From positions 32,040,335 through 32,104,334 of the forward strand of contig NC_088788.1 of the NCBI RefSeq assembly GCF_949628265.1: DNA of 64,000 bases, written 5' to 3'. Of the stretch, positions 28,970-39,860 are shown piece after piece (positions within the stretch are counted from its first letter, which is position 1; each line of letters begins with the position of its first letter). The translations under genes were made by a program, and so were the position numbers. The notes under the pieces were generated by a model that was given only the letters and a program-made list of their open reading frames with translations, made no database searches and was not told the origin of the DNA. Source of the stretch: Cloeon dipterum. Lineage: Eukaryota; Arthropoda; Insecta; Ephemeroptera; Baetidae.

Positions 28970-29687
28970 ATGGCGGAGCTGAAACAAGACCTCCAGGAGT
29001 ATCTCCTTTCAAAGGAGTCATCCTCATCGTCGCTAAAAATTGAGATGCCCAGTCTCCCAGACGTTCTTTCGAAGCCCTCTTCCTGGTTTTCGAAGGATTC
29101 ATCATCAGCACCTGACCAGAGCACGGCATCTTACTGTTTTCCTTCTATGGTAATTTAAATATCTCGTGTATTTTGTTAAACAATATAATTTACATAAATA
29201 ATAATTTTGCAGTCTCGCCTCCAAAGGATAATTGGGTTCGCCTGTTGCCTGGGAATGGGGATGCTGTGCTTTGGACTGTCTCTGCTCTACTTGCCGGTGC
29301 TGGTTCTCAAAGCGAGAAAATTTGCTCTGCTGTTCACCATGGGCAGTTTATTCTCTATGATTAGGTAGGATATTTTGTTTTGACACAGTGAAATTAAATT
29401 ATAATTTGCTTTTCAGCTTTTCCTTTCTGTGGGGCGTGACTGCTCACTGGCAACACATGACTGCAAAGGAACGGCTGCCTTTTTCCGCCTGCTATGTGGC
29501 ATCTCTCCTGGCAACAATCTATTTTTCAATGGTAGTCCAAAGCACCCCGATAACATGCTTGTGTGCCGTCCTGCAAGTGGTGGCCCTGGTCTGGTTCCTC
29601 CTGTCGTACGTACCAAGCGGCCACAATGGAATTAAATTCCTGTTCCAACTCTGCACTAGCTCCATAGGTCGAACACTGCCTGTTTGA
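28970..29687 (+). CDS. SFT2D3: SFT2 domain vesicle transport protein (SFT2D3-like)
   Basis: Small four-span membrane protein of the Got1/SFT2 family, linked to retrograde traffic to the Golgi. Exons 28970-29149, 29213-29364 and 29417-29687 give 200 residues. The start was chosen because MAELKQDLQEYLLSK matches the conserved N-terminus of SFT2D3; an in-frame extension upstream lacks support. A serine-rich cytosolic stretch follows. The SFT2 core begins at SRLQRIIGFACCLGMGMLCF, then LLYLPVLVLKARKFALLFTM, two further hydrophobic segments and the C-terminal LPV that SFT2D3 members share. The stop is only 139 bases from the oppositely oriented MLH1 stop. Confidence 0.9.
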
Positions 29688-29783
29688 GTGACATTGACAA
29701 TACAGGGTGGTGGTGGAAAATTTGTGCCCATTGTTGTGTTAAATTAATATGTTATCATAATAGCATTATTTCTTTGTGTATAT

Positions 29784-29789
29784 TTTATT
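29784..29789 (-). terminator. Poly(A) signal of MLH1
   Basis: AATAAA on the minus strand, 38 bases beyond the MLH1 stop codon. It lies within 102 bases of the SFT2D3-like stop, so the two 3' UTRs probably touch or overlap. Confidence 0.5.
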
Positions 29790-29826
29790 TACAAATTAAA
29801 TTATTAAACAAAAATATATATTATAT

Positions 29827-32800
29827 TCAGCATCTTTCAAAAATTGGATACAAGTCTTCCACTCTCGCAACCTGCAACAAGAGGCGTCTCTCCAAAATGG
29901 ACTTGGGTGGCAGAAATTCGGTTCTCATTGCTCGTAAAACGCTGTTTTCCATTACAGTGTTGAATTCATTTGTTGCATGATCATCACGGTCCTATAATTC
30001 AGAACATTGTTGTCTTATTTTCAGTACAAATTGGTTTTAATGGTATCTAATGCAAGCTTTCACCTTTTCGTTTGTCGAGTCCAAACGGAGTTCTGGGTGT
30101 GCATAAAATGAAGCAACTTCTCGGCACACTCCACTGAAGCACTCCTTTTCTGCGTCCCATTCCACATCGGTAGCAAGCCTCACAATCAGCATGGGAAGTT
30201 CTCCAAAATCTGGGACATAATTTTCCAGCAGCAAGGGAAACGCCAGCATTTTGCCTTCCTCGTTGATCACAATGTTGAAATAATCCTCAAGCATTGCTCG
30301 TTTTTGCGTGAGAAATGCTGATATTGCGGTGGCGAGTTCTTCCTTTGGGCCGTGACTCTCTTCCCAACCGCACTCTTCCAATTGAAGAGCTTCCAAAGCT
30401 GCCGAAGCCAAGTCCAAAGGTTCTTTGAAACTTAATTGGCCGAAGTCCCCAAAGCGATTGATAAGCAGCTGGTAGAAAAACTCGGAACACACTTCTTGCG
30501 TCTGGACCATGCACAGTTTAGTTGAGTGCTGGATAAAAATCACTCCTTTTTGCCAGTCACCTCCAACGTAAGAGTGAGTGCTGAAAATCTCCTGAAACAA
30601 AAAATTCAGTAAAATTTTTAAGGTGCTGAAAAACTGAATCGAATCAACTAAAATCATGATGAATATTGAAGATTAAGGTGAATACAAAAATATATAAATG
30701 GCGGTCAAAGGAAAGCAAATTTTGTAGTTGTGACCAGAAAAATTTTAAATCTTTGAGTATAACTTGCAATTATTAGGGTGTATTTCCTGACTAGTTTATA
30801 TACCGTATGATATTTTCCCTGAAATTTTTGTTTTGTTCCAAGATAGCCTCCGGACCTCGACTGATTGAAAACGTCTGTGTAAATTAACATTTTTAGGTAT
30901 TGCTCCAAAACAAATACCTTTTGTTGAAAATTATATACTTTAAAAATTATTTGAGCTAACGTGTTTTTTTAATGTTTTTCAAACTTCAAGACCTTCAAGT
31001 CAGCCATTCCTACAGTTTTTAATGGATCAAACTTAATTTTAGAAAATTTCAAGATATTTTCACTTTCCCCCAACTTCTCGTCATATTTTTAATTGAAATT
31101 GTCTATTATTTTTAAATAAATAATTCTAAATGCATTTATGAAAAATTCTAGAAACAAAGCAGTCCAAAAATAAATTTAATTTAGCTACATAATATGAGTA
31201 CTTTTTGGATTATTGGATGAATACTTTGCTAAAATAATGGCCGACTGAGATAATTCATTGACAAATATCAGTCATTTTTAAAAACTTAATCGTAACCCTG
31301 ACAGAGTACAAAATAGAAGTAGATATTTAAAAAAAATCACTTTCATTTGATACAAGTTAAAATATTTTCAAAATTTTAATAAAAAAAATATCAAAGATAC
31401 TAAATACTTATTTGTAAGAGTTGAAAAAATAAAAGTCAAAACAAGAAAAAAGTAATAATATTCATCTGGTAAGGAATTTTTGGTATTGTTCTGCTATATA
31501 ATTACTTTTATCAGGAAGTAAGAAGTATAATTATATTATTAAATTTTAATTCTATATTGTATCTTGATTACAAAATTTTCTGGTTCAGTAAAGAGCATTA
31601 CTTGCGATGCTTAAGGAGGATAACAAAAATGGTATACAATTACCTGAACATTTTGATCCAGCTGCTCGTCAATTTGTTTCCTCAGTTCTTTCACGCTGTC
31701 AAGCGAGACACTGTTTCTCTTTGGGCCTGTGGTAGTTTTGGGATTTGCCGCTTTGTTAGGCTTCTGCTCAATCACCATGGGCTGCACAGATTTGCTTGAT
31801 TCAACGGCCACTCCATGGCTTTTGGATTTATGGTTGGCGCTCAACTTTTCCTTGAGCTCCGACCCGATCCTTTCAATGATGGCTCTTTCGTTGAAGAACT
31901 CGACAGACTCCTTGGTGGGGTGGACGTTGACATCAACAAAACGCTGGGGCATCTCAACGCTCAGGTAGACAAAAGGGTAAGATTTTGCAGGCAGGTATTC
32001 AGAGTACACGAGCTCCACCTGCTTCTTAATGCTGGGGCACTCGACAAGCCGACCATTGATGAAAATGATCATTTCAAGACGAGGGCCTTTGTACCTGGAA
32101 GAAATTGCACATTTCAAGACGGTTTTGCTTTAGTGACAGTTATGTAGTATACCTTCCGTTGGTTGCGTGACCTGTTACTTGTAAGTTGAGGTCCTTATCT
32201 TCAAATCCCAAGTCAAACAGCTCTTTAGCAATTTCAGACCCATAAATGAGTTGAATATTATTTTTAGCGCTAGATTTGACTGGGGTGTTAATTTCTGCTG
32301 TGCTGTCACCCAACTTTTTTAAATTGAAAGCTGTCAGGGAATTTTGGATTGAGTATTTTCCAACAAGATCGCAGATTCTGCTGAACTCCTCATTTGGCTT
32401 CAATGCCTCTCTTCTAGTTTTACAGTTGTAAAAGAGATCTTCGACTAGGATTTTTGTACCCTGGTTTGCAGCACATGGTTTGGGCTGTCCTTGGATTTTT
32501 CCATCAACATACGTAGCCCTGATAGAAATCGATACAATTTTTCATTTAACATAATTTTAGTAATTCATAAAACTAAACTATCACGATTGTATACCTGTAA
32601 GCACACTTGGCATCTGCTGTTTTTGTGGTGATTGTGACGTGAGCTACATGGCTGATGCTGGCAAGAGCCTCTCCACGAAAGCCATACGTTCCTACTGTGG
32701 CCAGATCTTCAAATTTCTTTAGTTTGCTAGTGGTGAATCTCTCGCAGATAATGTCCATGTCTTTGAGCCTAATGCCGGTGCCATTGTCCAAAATTTGCAG

Positions 32801-33039
32801 ACTCTTGATTCCACCGTCTTTAACGACAACCTGAACGCTGGTAGCCTTGGCATCTAAGCTGTTTAAAATGCAAAGGATTTGCAGTTGTATTTCAAGGAAA
32901 AAAAGATAAATCAGATGAATAGCCACCTATTTTCCATCATTTCTTTCAGGGCGTTTGAGGGACGCTGGATTACCTCTCCAGCGGCAATCCTGTTGATGAC
33001 AACTTCATCCAATTTTCTAATAACTCCCAATTCACTCAT
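29827..33039 (-). CDS. Mlh1: DNA mismatch repair protein MLH1
   Basis: MutL homologue: GHKL ATPase that pairs with PMS2-type partners in mismatch repair and with MLH3 in meiotic crossing-over. Exons on the minus strand: 33039-32927, 32858-32595, 32518-32153, 32094-31644, 30591-30064, 29991-29827. All are in frame and give 628 residues. Motif I carries E33 and N37 (KEMMENSLDA), motif II has D62 in DNGTGI, and motif III is [10 protein letters not shown] at residues 97-106. The transducer domain has [13 protein letters not shown] and [14 protein letters not shown]. The C-terminal dimerisation domain ends in YPIFERC, the invariant MLH1 terminus. The linker between the two halves is short (about 70-80 residues), which explains the length below the human 756. 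The gene shares its promoter region with the C6orf120-like gene. Confidence 0.97.
30592..31643 (-). other. MLH1 intron 5
   Basis: 1,052-base, very AT-rich intron. No exon or mobile element was recognised. It falls in the region coding for the variable linker. Confidence 0.7.
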
Positions 33040-33551
33040 AATGAAGATTGGAAGTCAATGATATTTTGGATATTTTGAGGATGTTTGCGAATTTCTTGAT
33101 CTCAAATTTTTGTCTCTCAAGTCCCGCGCTTTAGCAGTGTCACAAGTAGTCTCAGTCACATGGGTTTGGATTTGTTTTGATGTACATACGCAAAATCAAC
33201 ATTTTACTACTCCGCGAAATTCAAATCGAGAGGTGTGATTGGTGGAGCCGTGTATAAAGATGGCTTAACCAGCTGTCTTGTACCAGTTAAGAGTTCAAAT
33301 TCGAAGCCCCGCCTACTTTCCGGGTGAACTTGTGGTTTGTTGCTTGCTCTTGCAGCTGCGATCGGCCCGCTCTTCGCTTTTAAGTGCGGCACTGCGCCCT
33401 GCGGTTCTGCACAGCTACAGCTGCGAGCTGCGAGTGCTGGGCTCTCTTGCTATTTTCTCTGCGCGCTCTTTGTTTTTGTTTGGATTCGTCATTGGACATT
33501 GGACTCCGACTTCGCTTGGTGGCAAGTTCAATTTGGAGTGATTAGGTCGAG
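33040..33551. promoter_or_regulatory. Shared divergent promoter of MLH1 (-) and C6orf120-like (+)
   Basis: 512 bases separate the two start codons, which face away from each other. GC content rises from about 33300. No clear TATA box was seen. Both genes are expected to be widely expressed, which fits a shared housekeeping promoter. Confidence 0.6.
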
Positions 33552-34117
33552 ATGCAGCAGGTCTGGCTGGTCTTCTTGGTTGCAGTTGTTTTATTATTCG
33601 ACAACGCTAAAGGCGAGATTCGCCTGCACTCCGTGTCCGGCGAGGTCGGCCGCGGTAACTTCACCTACTACAGTTTGATGTACGAAGGCCCTATCTCGCT
33701 GATTCTGCATTCCAACCGCGGTGACTGCGACCTTTACGTTTCTCAACACAACTCGAAGCCTACCTACGAACCGCACACGTACTGTCTACACAGCAACACC
33801 TGCGGACTAGACCGAGTGGACATTCCAGAGGCTTTCAAGCGGCCAGTCGGTGTTGGAGTGTACGGACACCCTTCGCACAGGTCCTGCGAGTATTTGTTGG
33901 AGGTTCGGCCCCTTATTAATTATTCAGAGTTAATAAATGGTTTTATTGTTACAAATTATTTTCATTGAAGGTGTTGCTGGAGAGGAGTGAACTGGGAGAC
34001 GATCCACGAGTGTCCTACGAACCGCAGGAAACAAACGGACATCAGGAGGAGCAGAGCTTGCTTTGGGGGATCATTGTCTCGGTCGCTGAACTCTTGCTTG
34101 AAGGCTTACTGCTCTAG
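33552..34117 (+). CDS. UPF0669 / C6orf120 homologue, secreted or membrane-linked protein
   Basis: Homologue of human C6orf120, a small secreted glycoprotein whose molecular role is not well known. Exons 33552-33902 and 33971-34117 give 165 residues. A signal peptide (VWLVFLVAVVLLF) leads into a lumenal beta-rich domain with GRGNFTYYSLMYEGPISLIL, GDCDLYVSQ, a CGLD block and the family signature RPVGVGVYGHPSH. An N-linked site is visible in GNFT. The C-terminal QEEQSLLWGIIVSVAELLLE is the conserved hydrophobic tail. A possible AATAAA lies at 34631-34636. There is no oddity in the reading frame. Confidence 0.92.
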
Positions 34118-35051
34118 CATAAAAATGACAAGGTATTATACTACCTCTAAAATGTTGACCGTGGTAAAATTAAAATAGGACATGGCGAATACTTGAGCCT
34201 AATAATTATGTTTAGTTATGACTTTGTTTATTTATTGAACTTGTCTAACAATAAGATGTGTACAAAATTAAAATCATGTTTTGCTAATTGCGCACCAATG
34301 TTATCGACTGTCTATTAATTTGCGACACATTTTTGGCAAAGTTGACTGCAAGCAAGGGTGTTTTCACTATGATTGCCAAGATTCTAAAGGAGCGCGTAGA
34401 TCTAAAATGGGAATTGCTTAATTTTCTCTAGTCTCTTCTTTTGTCTCTGTTTGACACTCCACAATAATATTATAGGGCAGAAATAATTGAAAATGATTGG
34501 CTATAAACTGAGTAATATGTTTTTTAGAGTCATATATATTTAGACTTTTAATTGCATGTTTGAACGTTCACTGTTTTAATTAGCTTCCATTCTATATCCA
34601 TTTTCAACATTACCATGCACGAAAAAGGAAAATAAACAACTATGTTGATTTCTTTTATAAATAGATTTTATAACAGCTACACTCTCAAACAGCGAGCTTT
34701 AAAGTAAGAAAGCGTATGACATTATTTCCTTTGCGATGAATTCAAGAGCCGCCAATTCTATATTCATTTGCCTATGGGTGTAGCCATAGTTAAATCTATT
34801 TGTATTTGTAAATTTCAACATACTAAAAAAACGAAAACTACTGGTGTAAAAGCATCATTAACGTTTTACAGTGCAAATATAGTTATTTCTTTGGTGGAAT
34901 AGAGTAGTGCGTTTAATTAGTGAAAGTTTTATTCTAAATCATCTATGATTAGGCTGAAAACTAATTAAAGTTAATTAAATTAGTTGTATTATCAGAGCAA
35001 ATAATGCATTAAATGAGAAAGACTAACATGATATTTATTTTACCCTCTAGG
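34118..35051 (+). other. Gap between the C6orf120-like gene and XPF
   Basis: AT-rich 3' UTR and intergenic sequence. The XPF start codon is preceded directly by a pyrimidine-rich stretch ending in TAG (35050), which could be the acceptor of a 5' UTR intron. If so, part of this gap is intronic. Confidence 0.5.
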
Positions 35052-37423
35052 ATGCTGGAATATGAGCGGCAGTTGTTGCTTGATATGGTGGGCGTCAACT
35101 GCCTGCTCATCAGCGCCGCCGGACTGGACATAGAGCGCGTGATGGAGTCGCTGCTGCGCGCCTACCTGGATCCGCGCAACTTAGTGCTGGTGGTGGGCAC
35201 TGGCAGCGAGCAGGAGCTTCGCCTTGCCAACGCGCTCGGCGTGCCCCCCTCAACCCAGAAGTGCAGCTACGATGAGGGTGGCGTCGTCTTCGTCACCGCC
35301 AGGGTGCTCGTCGTCGACGCACTGCGGGACCGCGTGCCCCTGGCCAGCGTGACCGGCGTGGTGATGCTCCGCGCGCACGCCATCCTTGCGCAAGAGGCAT
35401 TTGCCTTGCGCCTCTTCCGCCAACGCAACCCCACTGGCTTTATTTGCGCGGTCAGTGATGCCCCAAGCCGCTTCTCGTCGCACAATGTGCGTAAAGTCAT
35501 GCGCACAATCTTCTGTGATAATCTGCTTCTGTGGCCTAGGTAATAATTAGGCTGTTAGCTTGTCTTATGCTCCTTCATCTCAATTCCGCTTGGTTTTGAG
35601 CAGTCTCTTTCAAACTAGAGTTATTTAAAATCGAATTTTAAAGCCAGGTTTCATTAAATCGTGATATTTTTAAGTACACCCTTCTTGACAAGACAAATCG
35701 ATCGAAGGGCCATTTTTACTCCGGAAAAATACCTAATTTTTACTTGCAGGAAATCAGCCAGTAGTTCATTAACAGTTTAAGATAATGTCTTAAAATTTTC
35801 TAAGCTGATAAAGTTTCATTTTTGTAACTAGTACCTTACATTTTTTAATTTTATATTATTTTCTTTGGAATTTTCCCAATTTAAAGAAAGTGAAAATACA
35901 GTTATGCTCTTTTTTTCCTTTGATTTAATGTTTTTAAACTGCTCTTATTAATTTTTCATCCCCACAAACATTCACCTAGAATCAAGTTATCAACTCCATC
36001 GATCATATAAAAATAACCGTTTGAAAATTTGTGCATGGATTAAAAACCTAAAAAACCTAAATAATGTTGTTTTTGCGAGAATTAATCAAAATAATTTTTT
36101 CCAACACTTCCAATTTCAATCAAAACTAGTACTCCCGTTTGGATAAATTAATTTGATTTATTCCTTGTGAATTTCAGGTTTCATTCTGTCGTTGTAAGTG
36201 CCCTGAGTGGCGTCACTCCTGAGGTGGTGGAACTGCACGTCACGATGACCCAAAGCATGCTGAAAATCCAAACGGCTCTTCTCGAGCTGCTCTCTTACTG
36301 CGTCCGCGAGCTGCGCCGCCTGAATCCCGGTCTGCTGGATGAACTCAACGTGGAGGAAGCGCTGGCTTCCCCTCGCACCCTGCAGCGCCTGCTCGACCCT
36401 GTGTGGCACCAGCTGGGCCCCAAAAGTAGACAGCTAATTGCCGACGCCAAAACCCTACGCACCCTGCTCAGGAGTTTGTGTCAGTCGGACAGCGCCTCTT
36501 TCCTCGCGCAACTGGCGCCTTTGCGTACCGCAGAATACGCCCAACGGAGTAGCGGGTGGCTACTGCTCCCAGCCGCCGAGTCGCTGTTTGTTTTGGCCAA
36601 GGGAAGGGACGGAAATGAAAAAGAAATCTGTCCCAAGTGGAGTGCACTTGCTGATGTGCTTGAGGAGGAGGCCAAAGATGATGGTGAAAATAAGGTTAGC
36701 AAGTTTCAAAATTTGACTTTAAATCTGCTTTGCCATTGATAAATTGCACTAGTTCAATAAATAATCAATCATCCAATTTAAAATTGTTTTTATTATTTGC
36801 ATTTCCCTTTTCAGATCCTGATACTTGCCGAGGAGCGAAGAACGTGCCGTCAATTGATGCGTTACCTGACCAAAGATGAGGCAAGTTCTGAAGATGATCA
36901 AACCTTCTTTAAGAAGAACAACTGTCTTGTGTTCCTGGAGCCGCTGGTGTCTCCGTTGGAGCCGCTTCTGGCTGCCTTCAGCCCTAGAATAATAATCCTA
37001 TATGATGCCAACGTGGTCGCCGTTCGTCAGCTGGAGGTGTTCCAAGCCCGAAACCCTGAGCCCCGCTTGAGAGTATACTTTGTCGTGTTTGGAGGGTCGG
37101 TTGAGGAGCAACTCTACCTGACAGCCTTGCGTCGAGAAAAGGATGCCTTTGAGGCTCTAGTCCGAGAAAAAGCCTCATTAGGGGCTGGAGAAGTCAGTGT
37201 TGACGTCGGAGTTGAGTCAGCTAAACACGGCATTGTGTTAGTTGATGTCAGAGAATTCAGATCGGAGCTTCCCAATTTGCTGCATCAAAAGGAAGTCAGA
37301 GTTGAGCCGATTACTCTGAAGGTGGGTGAATATTTAGTCCGATAGCATAATATTTGGAAACTTATTTTTAATATTCAAAGTAAATTTAGTAAATAATCAA
37401 ATTGCAATTCAAATGGGGAGGGA

Positions 37424-37456
<33 letters not shown>

Positions 37457-38457
37457 TTTATATGCATGATGTATTTAAACTAGAGGTCTCAGCCGCGAGA
37501 TTAAAGGCTACGGATGGCAGGACCGGCCTAGCTTATTTTTTTCCTGGCGGTGGCTGGCCATTTTCACCGTCGGCTAGGGCGGCTGACAATATATTTTAAA
37601 CTTGAAGTTTGATAGTGCTTAACTGCTTGAGGGGCTGCAAGACATTTTTCCCTCCACTATTTAATTTTAGACCCTTTATCCCCAGCGGCTGGCTGAGACC
37701 TCCAATTTAAACTTGTTTAACACGATGTGTACCAAAATATTATTGAAATTAGGTTTCTATTTTTCTGGGAACATGCTGTGGCTACCATTTTATTTAAATT
37801 GAAGCATCTGCTTATTTTGATTACTCCTATTTTATCTGATTTCAGGTTGGAGATTACATAGTCACAAGAGACCTGTGTGTGGAGCGAAAAAGTGTTTCTG
37901 ATCTCATTGGCTCGCTGAACAGCGGCCGGTTGCACAAGCAAGCCACAGCGATGCAGCGAAACTACAAAAGGCCTGTGCTGCTGATCGAATTTGAGGGGAA
38001 AGACGTGACTCGGCTACCCATGCAGCGCCTTCAGCTGCTAACCCTGCTCTTTCCTCGGCTCCGCATCATCTGGTCACCAAGCCCTCACGCGTCAGCTGAA
38101 ATGCTAGTCGAACTGAAAGCCGGTCATGATGAGCCCAGCCTCGAGCACGCTGCAGCCTCGCACCGCTACGACACACCTCTGCTGCACGAACAATTTGACA
38201 CAACCATGCGGGAATTCGTCTCATGCCTACCAGGGGTGCACTCGAAGAATCTGCGTTCCGTGTTGAGTCGGGGAGGTTCTTTGGTCCAGTTGTTTACCAT
38301 GGATGCAGCCAAACTGGCTGAATTGACCGGCACAGCTGCCGCAGGACAAAGTTTGCACTCAGCGCTGCACAAAGCCTTGAGCCCAAATTTGCAAGCAAGC
38401 TACGTCAAACCCAAGAAGCAACCTTTGAAAAGAAAATGGCCTTCCAAAAAGACCTGA
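35052..38457 (+). CDS. mei-9: DNA repair endonuclease XPF / ERCC4 (mei-9)
   Basis: Catalytic subunit of the XPF-ERCC1 nuclease, which cuts 5' of damage in nucleotide excision repair and, in flies, resolves meiotic crossovers. Exons 35052-35539, 36178-36694, 36815-37321 and 37846-38457 give 707 residues. The start was set at MLEYERQLLLD, the conserved XPF N-terminus. The degenerate helicase domain includes GGVVFVTARVLVVDAL, LRLFRQRNPTGF and LLLWPRFH. The nuclease domain has VDVREFRSELPNLLHQ, VGDYIVT and VERKSVSDLIGSLNSGRL, with E517, R518, K519 and D523 in place. The C-terminal double helix-hairpin-helix is seen in FVSCLPGVHSKNLRSV. The protein is about 200 residues shorter than human XPF. Most of the loss is the charged linker between helicase and nuclease parts, replaced by roughly DDGENKILILAEERRTC. 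A poly(A) signal lies at 38588-38593. Confidence 0.96.
35540..36177 (+). other. XPF intron 1
   Basis: AT-rich intron without recognised features. Confidence 0.8.
37424..37449. repeat. (GA)n microsatellite
   Basis: About 13 GA units in the last XPF intron, next to the MITE-like element. Confidence 0.95.
37475..37710. mobile_element. MITE-like element with TTAA flanks in the last XPF intron
   Basis: The 5' end reads TTAA then ACTAGAGGTCTCAGCC. The reverse complement of the 3' end reads TTAA then ATTGGAGGTCTCAGCC, so 14 of 16 bases match. Both ends are flanked by TTAA (37475-37478 and 37707-37710), the usual target duplication of piggyBac-like elements. The interior, about 228 bases, has no long open frame and contains GC-rich GGCGGTGGCTGGCC-type blocks. 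The terminal bases do not match the canonical piggyBac CCY start, so the superfamily is only suggested. Confidence 0.6.
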
Positions 38458-39860
38458 AGGGGAAACTTAAACGTTCCCATTACTCACTTGGACTGTTATT
38501 GTCTTCTACTTATTATAAGATATAAATGCAAAAGTTCTAACTCAATTATTTGCTTAATGAACTTTTATGTTCGTGGGGTGATCAAGTAATAAAAGTGAAT
38601 TTATACACTAAAACAGTTTAATCGTCATTTTTATAACACATCTCTCTGACGTCAATTCTGATCAGTTTCAACAATTTGTAGGTATGTGTGCTGTATCTTC
38701 ACATTTTGGAAAACCAGTACAGAATTCATCAGGTAGCTCAATTGATATGTCTACAAAAAGTATATTTGGCATCTTTCTCAAATTTAAGTGTTTGGGTTTT
38801 GATTTTGCAGTTAGCCGATAAACCTGGTAAAAACGACTATGGTGGTACACATATATAAAATATCCGGATGCAAAAGGTTAAAGAGCAGGCAACACTTAAA
38901 ATTAACATGTGGACTGCACAACCATATTTCGAGTTGAGCAAATAAAATGCTATACAATGTACTATATTATTGCTGTCTACAACAAACTAGATGCAGAAAA
39001 GTGCATCGTCAGACTATATTTCTTTGCAATAGTATGGTGTAACCATATTTAAGAAATTTAGGAGTCGTCACAGTCACGACTTTAACAAAAATGCACGGAC
39101 ACCACTTTTCTTGCTGGGATAAAAGATCATTCTTATTAAGGTACAAAAAGCTCTTAATCAAAATGACAAAGGGGTTCAATAATGATGAAATTTACATTTG
39201 ACAATAAAATACTACAATTGTTAGTTTTATTGATTACAAGCGTGCACAAAATGGCCATGAGATGTATATTAGGTTTATTTAAAATCAACCACGCGACAAA
39301 TGCACCTAAGGAGCACATGATTGGGTGCAGCGGTGGTATAACGGGCTTTTCCAGTCTGAACATAAATATAGGCACTTATGTCAAAGATTAAAAATTCACC
39401 ACTTATGAACCCCTTAAATGCGTAAAAAATGATTTTGTTGTTTGAAGCGTTTTAGCTTTTGATCTTATTGCGAGCTTATTGTTCCAGCACGATTACTTAC
39501 ATAAAAATGTACAACGTTGTCGCCGTGTTTAGAGCTAAATTTGCGACTTATATATATATCAACCATTTAAGCGTATTGAGACACCTCACTTTACTTGTTA
39601 AGGAGTAAATTATGGTAAAATATATACAATGTCGCTCTTTGCGATATTTATTGTCGCTTGTCTTCAAGCTTGGAAGTCTTCGGTTTCTGATAATGGCACT
39701 TTTAAGTTTAGTTAATATAAACGCTTTGAACGTTTAAGTTTAGCTACGCTGAGCTGCGAGTTGTGCTAAACCAAAAGGCTTGAAATTTTATAAGACTGTA
39801 CAAGGTAAAACTATATTAAATACACTACGATTTTGTCTCTGCACTAGACAAGGCTCAATT
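38458..39860. other. 3' region between convergent XPF (+) and TALE homeobox (-) genes
   Basis: AT-rich, without coding signal. It should contain both 3' UTRs. Candidate poly(A) signals are 38588-38593 (+) for XPF and 39652-39647 (-) for the homeobox gene. Confidence 0.6.

Noticed and set aside
29413-29731. Overlapping open frames on both strands at the SFT2D3-like gene
   Set aside because: Shadows of its last exon, which carries the conserved membrane segments.
31815-32147. Plus-strand open frame of 110 codons
   Set aside because: Antisense to the MLH1 transducer-domain exon.
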